Source: Deltaproteobacteria bacterium (GTDB taxonomy: Bacteria > Desulfobacterota > Desulfobacteria > Desulfobacterales > ETH-SRB1). Taken from it: a stretch of 10,525 nucleotides of DNA. The first letter of the stretch is position 1; the number at the start of each line of letters is the position of its first letter. This document shows positions 5,158 to 10,525 of this stretch, in pieces. The stretch spans positions 1 to 10,525 of the forward strand of contig JAFCZU010000101.1 in assembly GCA_019314185.1 (NCBI GenBank). Direction: 5' to 3'. The position numbers and the translations under genes are program-made. A model generated the notes under the pieces. It ran no database searches and was not told the origin of the DNA. It saw nothing but the letters and a program-made list of their open reading frames with translations.

Positions 5158-7179
5158 TTATGCAACAGCCTCCAGCACAATTGCCGTTCGTGTCGGAAGA
5201 TATAAGCTGAGTAAATTTCTCTTCTCGCTCCCTGAAACAGCGACATCGGTCAGATGGAATTGATCCGGTATCAACCTTCCGTAACCACCGTATTTCCCGG
5301 CATCAGTGTCAAGAATCATCCTGTATTTGCCGGACGGAGCGTCAAAACGGTAATTATCATGAGAGCGATCTGGATGAAAATTGAACACAAACAGAAATCC
5401 ACCTCGTTCAAATGCAATAACCTTATCATCTATATGTTCAAATAATAAATGCAGCCCCGGAAACTCCAAAAGCCTGGTTTGTTTGGCCAGCGCAATCATA
5501 TCCCTGTCAAAACGCGCAAGAAAATGATACTTCAGAGTTGTATCATCAACAAGGCTCCATTGCCGGCGCGCATAAAAGTATGACCATGAATTCCCCTCGC
5601 GCGGAAAATCGATCCATTCAGGATGACCGAACTCGTTGCCCATAAAGTTGAGATAACCGTTTCCCGCAGTACACAGGGTAATAAACCGTATGAGCTTATG
5701 CAGGGCAATACCCCTGTCAATAATGATATTTTCATCGGAAACACTCATATGGTCGTACATCTCCGAACCGATGAGCCGGAATATGAGAGTCTTATCGCCC
5801 ACAAGAGCCTGATCGTGCGATTCAGCATAACTTATGGTTTTTTCGTCAATCCTCCTGTTGGTCAATTCATGCCACAGATGCCCCATATGCCAGCTCTCGT
5901 CACGCACTTCCTTTATCAGCCTGATCCAGTAATCCGGAACACCCATTGCAAACCTGCAATCAAAACCGATCCCTCCATCTGATGATGAAACAGCCAGGCC
6001 CGGCATTCCGCTGATATCTTCCGCTATAGTAACCGCATCAGAACGCAATTCATGAATAAGCCGATTAGCGAGAGATAAATATACAAGAGCTTCCTCATCA
6101 ACAGTATCGTTATAATAATCCTCATAAGAAGTAAATGCCATTCCCAGTCCATGGTGGTGGTAAAGCATGCTGGTAATGCCGTCAAAACGGAACCCGTCAA
6201 CATGATATTCGTCAAGCCAGAAGCGGCAGTTTGAAAGAAGAAAATGCAGAACCTGATGTTTCCCGTAATCAAAGCAGCGGGAATCCCAGGCCTTGTGAAA
6301 TCCACGCTGGCCTTCATGGAAATATTGATAGCAAGTGCCGTCAAACCTGCTCAGCCCTTCTACTTCGTTGGATACACAATGGGAATGGACTATATCCATT
6401 ATCACGCTAAGACCAGCTGCATGTGCTGTATCAACTAATTCCTTCAGATCCTCTGGTGTTCCAAACCGTGAAGAAGCGGCAAAAAAGTTCGACACATGAT
6501 AACCAAACGACCCATAATATGGATGCTCAGGAATCGCCATTAGTTGCAGAGTGTTATAACCGCTATTTACAATCCGCGGGAGGATATGCCTGGTAAATTC
6601 ACGGTATGAGCCTATCTTCTCTTCCTCCTGGGCCATGCCGACATGCGACTCATAAATAAATAAAGCCCGGGATGGAGGCTGAAAATCATTGCATTGCCAT
6701 TTATAAGCAGAATGCGGCTGCCAGACCTGAGCATTAAAAATCAATGTTTTGGGATCCTGAGCCAGTCGTCTTGCATATGCCGGTATCCGGTCACCCTCTC
6801 CGCCGGGCCAGTGTATGCGAAGCCTGTAAAGATCTTCATGCTTAAATGCGTTTGACGAAAGACTGATCTCCCATACACCTTCATTCCCGACAGGCTCCAG
6901 CGCAAACTCCTTTTTTTCCCGCCAGCCAGATATATCTCCGATTATATATACTGCAGTTGCGTTGGGCGCCCATTCACGGAATATCCATTGATTATCTTTA
7001 AAATGAAGGCCAAAATATTCGTGACCGCACGCAAATTCAGGCAGGCTCATTGTCCCGCCGGTCAGCCTTTCACAGGTTTCATGGATAGACTTTTGTCTGC
7101 CTCTAAGAATTTTTTCATAGGGCCGCAGATATGGATCGGAATCAATAAATCGCTTTAATGGATCGGCAGTTAGTTTCAT
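5158..7179 (-). CDS. glgB: Glycogen branching enzyme, GH13, eukaryote-like type
   Basis: Cytoplasmic 1,4-alpha-glucan branching enzyme (673 aa) that moves oligoglucan segments to form alpha-1,6 branches. It has an N-terminal helical segment (DPYLRPYEKIL), a CBM48-type domain at about 55-140 (FREWAPNATAVYIIGDISGW), a GH13 barrel at about 165-540 and a C-terminal beta domain ending in YLPTRTAIVLE. Catalytic regions are complete: I MDIVHSH (D262), II GFRFDG (nucleophile D333), III AEDISG (acid/base E387) and IV ESHDQ (D456). The N-terminus and overall size resemble the eukaryotic GBE1-type subfamily (GH13_8) more than the longer E. coli-type GlgB. The ATG has AAAGAGA 8 nt upstream, supplied by the leader repeat at 7187-7250. 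glgA and the phosphorylase lie upstream on the same strand; the 335-bp gap to glgA is repeat-filled and may interrupt or modulate co-transcription. Confidence 0.95.
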   Translation of the reverse strand: MKLTADPLKRFIDSDPYLRPYEKILRGRQKSIHETCERLTGGTMSLPEFACGHEYFGLHFKDNQWIFREWAPNATAVYIIGDISGWREKKEFALEPVGNEGVWEISLSSNAFKHEDLYRLRIHWPGGEGDRIPAYARRLAQDPKTLIFNAQVWQPHSAYKWQCNDFQPPSRALFIYESHVGMAQEEEKIGSYREFTRHILPRIVNSGYNTLQLMAIPEHPYYGSFGYHVSNFFAASSRFGTPEDLKELVDTAHAAGLSVIMDIVHSHCVSNEVEGLSRFDGTCYQYFHEGQRGFHKAWDSRCFDYGKHQVLHFLLSNCRFWLDEYHVDGFRFDGITSMLYHHHGLGMAFTSYEDYYNDTVDEEALVYLSLANRLIHELRSDAVTIAEDISGMPGLAVSSSDGGIGFDCRFAMGVPDYWIRLIKEVRDESWHMGHLWHELTNRRIDEKTISYAESHDQALVGDKTLIFRLIGSEMYDHMSVSDENIIIDRGIALHKLIRFITLCTAGNGYLNFMGNEFGHPEWIDFPREGNSWSYFYARRQWSLVDDTTLKYHFLARFDRDMIALAKQTRLLEFPGLHLLFEHIDDKVIAFERGGFLFVFNFHPDRSHDNYRFDAPSGKYRMILDTDAGKYGGYGRLIPDQFHLTDVAVSGSEKRNLLSLYLPTRTAIVLEAVA

Positions 7180-7186
7180 ATATAAT

Positions 7187-7250
7187 CTCTTTGGATTGTT
7201 GATTGATGATTGTTGGAATCGCTTCGCTCTGTTTTTTGTATCTTCTCAAT
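7187..7250 (-). repeat. Leader repeat copy B, upstream of glgB
   Basis: The blocks CTCTTTGGATTGTTGAT (7187-7203) and TGGAATCGCTTCGCTCT (7214-7230) are identical to those of copy A. ATCTTCTCAAT (7240-7250) differs from copy A at one base and is displaced by a 9-nt T-rich insertion. Between the main blocks are heptamers of the GATTGTT/GATTGAT type (7194-7214). The copy begins exactly 7 nt before the glgB start codon, as copy A does before the CBS-ACT gene. Confidence 0.8.
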
Positions 7251-7477
7251 AAATCAGGGCAGCTAATTTCAGATTGATTCTCAGTTGGCAAGTGTTTGTT
7301 CACCACAAGTACACGAAGGAACACGAAATTATTCTTTTTTTATTGCATTTCTTCGTGACCTTCGTGATCTTCGTGGTAAGACAATCATAACGAAATGTTT
7401 GCTCACACTCCTGAAACACAACTCATGCCCGCACTTTTTGAGAAATTACTGTTTTTTCAATCATCAATCATCAATCC
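7193..7477. repeat. Long inverted repeat spanning most of the glgA-glgB gap
   Basis: The 20-mer GGATTGTTGATTGATGATTG (7193-7212) matches the complement of 7458-7477 at 19 of 20 positions. The arms are about 245 bp apart and both have a 7-bp internal period; the right arm is CAATCAT, CAATCAT, CAATCCT. The gap encloses the smaller inverted repeat at 7302-7377. No transposase and no obvious target-site duplication were seen. The remainder of the 335-bp gap (7251-7301, 7378-7457) shows nothing recognisable. Confidence 0.6.
7302..7377. repeat. 9-bp-period inverted repeat, CACGAAG type
   Basis: The left arm has three degenerate 9-mers (ACCACAAGT, ACACGAAGG, AACACGAAA; 7302-7328). The right arm has CTTCGTGAC, CTTCGTGAT, CTTCGTGGT (7351-7377). 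The arms are imperfect inverted complements around a T-rich centre (7329-7350), so the transcript could form a long stem between glgA and glgB. Confidence 0.75.
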
Positions 7478-7491
7478 TTGCTCTTACCCCT

Positions 7492-7523
7492 TAATCCCCT
7501 AATCCTCTAATACTCTAATCCTC
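7492..7523. repeat. 8-bp tandem array overlapping the glgA stop codon
   Basis: Octamers TAATCCCC, TAATCCTC, TAATACTC, TAATCCTC lie in tandem. On the coding strand the array reads GAGGATTA, GAGTATTA, GAGGATTA, GGGGATTA. The first unit encodes the last two glgA residues (Glu-Asp) and supplies its TAG stop. Confidence 0.8.
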
Positions 7524-9041
7524 ACTAACAAGCGGACGCCTCAGCATTTTTTCATATAGTTTAATATACCGGCTCGCCGTGACCGCATGGTTAAAGCTCG
7601 CAAGACTCTGGTTCATAATCCGTTTTATCTGAAGCTCTTTTATTTCCAAAGGTAATTTATAAAAAAGCATGGCCTGTTCAATCGCCCAAAGCAGCCCCCC
7701 TGAATCAAATACATTAAAAAGAAAGCCATTGCCCCTGTTATTGTCAACATCCATGTGTGCAATCGTATCGTGGATCCCCCCTGTATCATGAGCTACCGGA
7801 AGCGCTCCATAAACAGAGCCTGTCATCTGGGGAAGGCCGCAGGGTTCAAAAAGTGAAGGCATGAGCACAAAATCTGACGCCGCATAGGCAAGACGCGCCA
7901 GGCGCTCATCAAATTCGCATATGGCGACCCTTTTATATAGATTATGGTGTCTTACAATATCTTGAAAATATCTCTTAAACTCACCACTGGCCACAAAAAC
8001 AATCTCCAGGTTCTGATCCCAATAGCGGGAAACAACCTCATAAAGAATTTCAGACAGCAATTGACAACCTTTTTGAATCGTATCAAGACGGGAAGGCCAG
8101 AAAAATAAAGGCGCCCTGTTATCCTGAATAAGCTCTAATGAGCGTTGTAAAAAAAGCTTATTATTTTGTTTGCCTTCAACATGATTATCCGGACCGTATT
8201 GAAACTTAATATCACTGTCAATAACAGGATTAAAGGAAGGATCAGGAGCATTGAGTATCCCTGCGGCACATCCAGCATCCCATTTGTTAGCGAGTTCCTG
8301 TTTTAATGGTTGTTCAACAAAATTGTGCCTTCCTTCCACCAGTTCCATCAAAAAGGTCGGGCTTACGGTATTTACAAAGTGGGCGGCAAAAACTCCGCTG
8401 ACCAGAAAATCCACAGGATTTGATTCACGAGTTTCCTCATATTCAAATGCCATATTTTCGTAATAAAGATTCTGCCAGAAGTATGCCGCGTCTATACCCC
8501 TGTCTTCAATATAGGACAGAGGGGCTTTGACGGTGTGAATATTATGAATTGTAAAAAGGCATGGAATATTAAGCTGTCTTGCCATTGCCGGAATAAGGCC
8601 TGTCATCCAGTCGTTACAATGAATCAGATCCGGCCGCACATGGGGAACAATATTGTTGATAACCTCTCGCTGAAAGGCAAGGGCTATCTTTATGTTTTCA
8701 TCCCCATAATTTGAATAAACACGATTTAAATAATAAAAGGCTCTGTCCTCTGCAAGGTGCACCCTATCTTCGGGCATATTGCTATGAAATGTGTTTATTT
8801 CCTGCGTTAACAAAGGCCACAGAGGCCCGATGTTGCCGCCGAATATAGCCCTGTAATCCGGAAGCGCCACATGAACATCGGCGCCCTGTTCAAACAGAGC
8901 GCTGATTAAGGCTGCTGAAACATCGGCAAGCCCTCCTGCTTTGGCCGTAAAATAATTTGCAAGATTTCCCATGTCGTTGGGAAGATAGGTAACTTCCGGA
9001 GTTACTATAAGAATGCGGGGACTTCGCGAAGAATGTATCAT
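7515..9041 (-). CDS. glgA: Glycogen (starch) synthase, GT5 family
   Basis: Cytoplasmic retaining glycosyltransferase (508 aa) that adds glucose from ADP-glucose (family donor) to the non-reducing end of alpha-1,4-glucan. The N-terminal Rossmann domain opens with RILIVTPEV and carries the donor-binding K34-A-G-G-L38 motif, then CNDWMTGLIP (W145), where starch synthases commonly have NDW and E. coli GlgA has HDW. The C-terminal domain has the active-site stretch MPSLFEPCGLPQM (E399) and the following DTGGIHDT loop. Length is slightly above the usual 470-490 aa. The ATG is preceded by AGGAG 9 nt upstream. It lies 53 bp downstream of the phosphorylase gene, consistent with one transcript. The stop codon lies in an 8-bp tandem array, so a change in copy number there would alter the extreme C-terminus only. 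No glgC (ADP-glucose pyrophosphorylase) is in the window. Confidence 0.94.
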   Translation of the reverse strand: MIHSSRSPRILIVTPEVTYLPNDMGNLANYFTAKAGGLADVSAALISALFEQGADVHVALPDYRAIFGGNIGPLWPLLTQEINTFHSNMPEDRVHLAEDRAFYYLNRVYSNYGDENIKIALAFQREVINNIVPHVRPDLIHCNDWMTGLIPAMARQLNIPCLFTIHNIHTVKAPLSYIEDRGIDAAYFWQNLYYENMAFEYEETRESNPVDFLVSGVFAAHFVNTVSPTFLMELVEGRHNFVEQPLKQELANKWDAGCAAGILNAPDPSFNPVIDSDIKFQYGPDNHVEGKQNNKLFLQRSLELIQDNRAPLFFWPSRLDTIQKGCQLLSEILYEVVSRYWDQNLEIVFVASGEFKRYFQDIVRHHNLYKRVAICEFDERLARLAYAASDFVLMPSLFEPCGLPQMTGSVYGALPVAHDTGGIHDTIAHMDVDNNRGNGFLFNVFDSGGLLWAIEQAMLFYKLPLEIKELQIKRIMNQSLASFNHAVTASRYIKLYEKMLRRPLVSED

Positions 9042-9066
9042 GATTCTTTGCTCCTAAGCTTTTCAT

Positions 9067-9082
9067 CACTCGACCACTCAAC
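9067..9082. repeat. Two-unit octamer, CACTCGAC + CACTCAAC
   Basis: Two 8-bp units in tandem lie in the 53-bp gap between the phosphorylase stop and the glgA start. The complement of the first unit is GTCGAGTG, the octamer shared with other gaps. glgA's AGGAG lies just outside it (about 9051-9055). Confidence 0.55.
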
Positions 9083-9094
9083 CAATTCCATAGT

Positions 9095-10525
9095 CTAATG
9101 CGACTTCTGACTTCTGACTTCTGATGTAAATTTAATCCAGTCATCGGCTCTTGGTTCCACCCTGACGTAAAAACCATACCGGCCTGAATCGCTGCAGGTT
9201 ATTGTGCATTCATAGGCATAACGTTCCTCTTCAAGCTCTTTGCATATGGTCATCTGTTGAGTACAGGCGTCCTTCAGACTATTCATAGATTTTATATGCC
9301 CATAACATAGCAGCACTTCCACTTCATCTGGACGGAGTTCTCCAAGAAAAACTTCGGCAGTAACGCGAAAGCTATCTCCCACGCGAAATGGACCATCTGA
9401 ATCTCTAACAGGCCTGCTAATACTTATATTATTCCAAAGGTCGCGAAATCGCTTGTGCATGGTGGCTAATTTTCCAGCTTTCTCGGCATTATTCGCGATC
9501 AGGTCATTAAAACTCTTTGCAGCCGGAATATAAAAGCGTTTTTCATATTCAAAACAGGGAATTACATCGTTTTCCAGTATGTTATAAAGGGCCTGGCTTT
9601 CTACGATATCCTGGTAAGAATGGTCTGAATACTCTTCTCCACTACCGATAGACCAGCCTCTTTTTTCGGAGTATCCTTCGCACCACCATCCGTCAAAGAT
9701 ACTTACATTCAGCGCACCATTTACAGCAGCCTTCATGCCTGAGGTACCGCACGCTTCAAAGGGTCTTCTCGGAGTATTCAACCATACATCGGCTCCCTGT
9801 ACCAAGCACCGCGCCATATGCATGTTATAATCCTCCAAAAAACCAATCCGATGACTTATACTCGACCTGTTTGCAAACCTGACAATACGCTGTATTAAGT
9901 GTTTCCCCTCATTATCTTTTGGGTGCGCCTTTCCAGTAAATATAATCTGAACAGGATATTCTTTGGAATTAAGCATGGCTTCCAATCGTTCTGGATCCTG
10001 CAGTAAAAGATTGGCCCGTTTGTAAGCTGTAAAACGCCGGGCAAAGACAATGGTCAGCGTGTCCTGATCCAGAACAGACGCGGCCTGTTTCATTATCGCC
10101 TTTGGCGCATTGAGCCGTGCATACTGCTTTACCATCAAATCCCGAACATTCCGGACAAGATCGGAGCGACTCATTTCATGAGCACGCCAGAGTTCATCAT
10201 CGAATATCTCGCCAATCCGTTTGACATTTTCAGGCTTCTTTGAGCATTTATACCAATCCGGCCCAAGGTAACGTTCAAAAAGCAGCGTAATATTCTGCGA
10301 AATAAATGAAGAGACGTGTATGCCGTTTGTTATATGGGTGATGGGAACCTCATCTTCAGATCTATTTGGCCATATATGAGACCACATTTTTCGCGCTACC
10401 TTGCCGTGCAACTTACTGACTCCGTTGCAGTACTGGGCCATACGCAATCCTAAAACAAACATGGAAAAAGGACCGTCAGGGCCTGATTCTATTGACTGTC
10501 CCCATGACAGTATTTCCTTATCCGT
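9095..10525 (-). CDS. glgP: Alpha-glucan phosphorylase, GT35, C-terminal 476 residues (start outside window)
   Basis: A PLP-dependent phosphorylase that splits alpha-1,4-glucan with phosphate to give glucose-1-phosphate. The frame is open to the window edge, and the 21 codons before the first internal Met (10462) read as protein, so the gene continues upstream. Visible landmarks are THITNGIH, FARRFTAYKRANLL, FTGKAHPKD, and EACGTSGMKAAVNGALN, whose lysine (residue 265 of the fragment, codon 9731-9733) is the expected PLP Schiff-base site. The last ~100 residues form a beta-rich C-terminal extension (RVTAEVFLGEL ... SGRYGFYVRVEPR). These features point to the bacterial alpha-glucan phosphorylase subfamily, distinct from the E. 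coli GlgP/muscle type. The nine C-terminal residues SEVRSQKSH are encoded by a 7-bp tandem repeat. glgA follows 53 bp downstream. Confidence 0.92.
   Translation of the reverse strand, partial: TDKEILSWGQSIESGPDGPFSMFVLGLRMAQYCNGVSKLHGKVARKMWSHIWPNRSEDEVPITHITNGIHVSSFISQNITLLFERYLGPDWYKCSKKPENVKRIGEIFDDELWRAHEMSRSDLVRNVRDLMVKQYARLNAPKAIMKQAASVLDQDTLTIVFARRFTAYKRANLLLQDPERLEAMLNSKEYPVQIIFTGKAHPKDNEGKHLIQRIVRFANRSSISHRIGFLEDYNMHMARCLVQGADVWLNTPRRPFEACGTSGMKAAVNGALNVSIFDGWWCEGYSEKRGWSIGSGEEYSDHSYQDIVESQALYNILENDVIPCFEYEKRFYIPAAKSFNDLIANNAEKAGKLATMHKRFRDLWNNISISRPVRDSDGPFRVGDSFRVTAEVFLGELRPDEVEVLLCYGHIKSMNSLKDACTQQMTICKELEEERYAYECTITCSDSGRYGFYVRVEPRADDWIKFTSEVRSQKSH
9102..9122. repeat. Perfect 7-bp tandem repeat, GACTTCT x3, inside the phosphorylase 3' end
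   Basis: Three exact copies of GACTTCT (coding strand AGAAGTC) lie within the last codons of the phosphorylase gene. Because 7 is not a multiple of 3, each copy is read in a different frame. The TAG stop (9095-9097) lies just past the array. Confidence 0.9.

Overview
The window looks like a chromosomal segment from an AT-leaning Gram-negative bacterium. The most likely group is a Desulfobacterota (deltaproteobacterial) anaerobe; this is inferred from the gene mix (dCache histidine kinase, stand-alone receiver, AcuB-like CBS-ACT proteins, single-domain Usp, eukaryote-type branching enzyme) and from repeat-rich intergenic DNA, not from any marker gene. No rRNA, tRNA, CRISPR array, transposase or phage gene was seen.

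Layout. On the + strand: the last 33 codons of an unidentified protein (1-102), a repeat-rich gap, a membrane sensor histidine kinase (387-2057), an intrinsic terminator, and a stand-alone response-regulator receiver (2184-2573). All remaining genes are on the - strand. In transcription order they are an alpha-glucan phosphorylase cut by the window's right edge (10525-9095), glycogen synthase glgA (9041-7515), glycogen branching enzyme glgB (7179-5158), a CBS-CBS-ACT protein (4961-4284), a universal stress protein (4251-3802) and, after a 532-bp gap, a paralogous CBS-CBS-ACT protein (3269-2589). That last gene ends tail to tail with the receiver gene, 15 bp apart.

How the genes may work together. 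GlgA extends alpha-1,4-glucan chains, GlgB adds alpha-1,6 branches, and the phosphorylase releases glucose-1-phosphate, so the cluster makes and mobilises a storage polysaccharide. Downstream, on the same strand, are small cytoplasmic proteins whose families bind adenine nucleotides (CBS, Usp). An energy-status or stress readout coupled to the glycogen store is a reasonable inference but is not shown by the sequence. The kinase and receiver could form a two-component pair.

The most unusual content is between the genes. Nearly every gap longer than 50 bp contains tandem arrays with a period of 7, 8 or 9 bp. The motifs differ, but many share the octamer GTCGAGTR (complement of GACTACTC-like units). 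Several arrays run into coding sequence: the stop codons of glgA and the phosphorylase lie in or next to them, as do those of the Usp gene and the partial first gene. A second repeat type sits exactly 7 nt upstream of the start codons of both glgB and the CBS-ACT gene and supplies their Shine-Dalgarno-like AAAGAG. The glgA-glgB gap also holds two nested inverted repeats.
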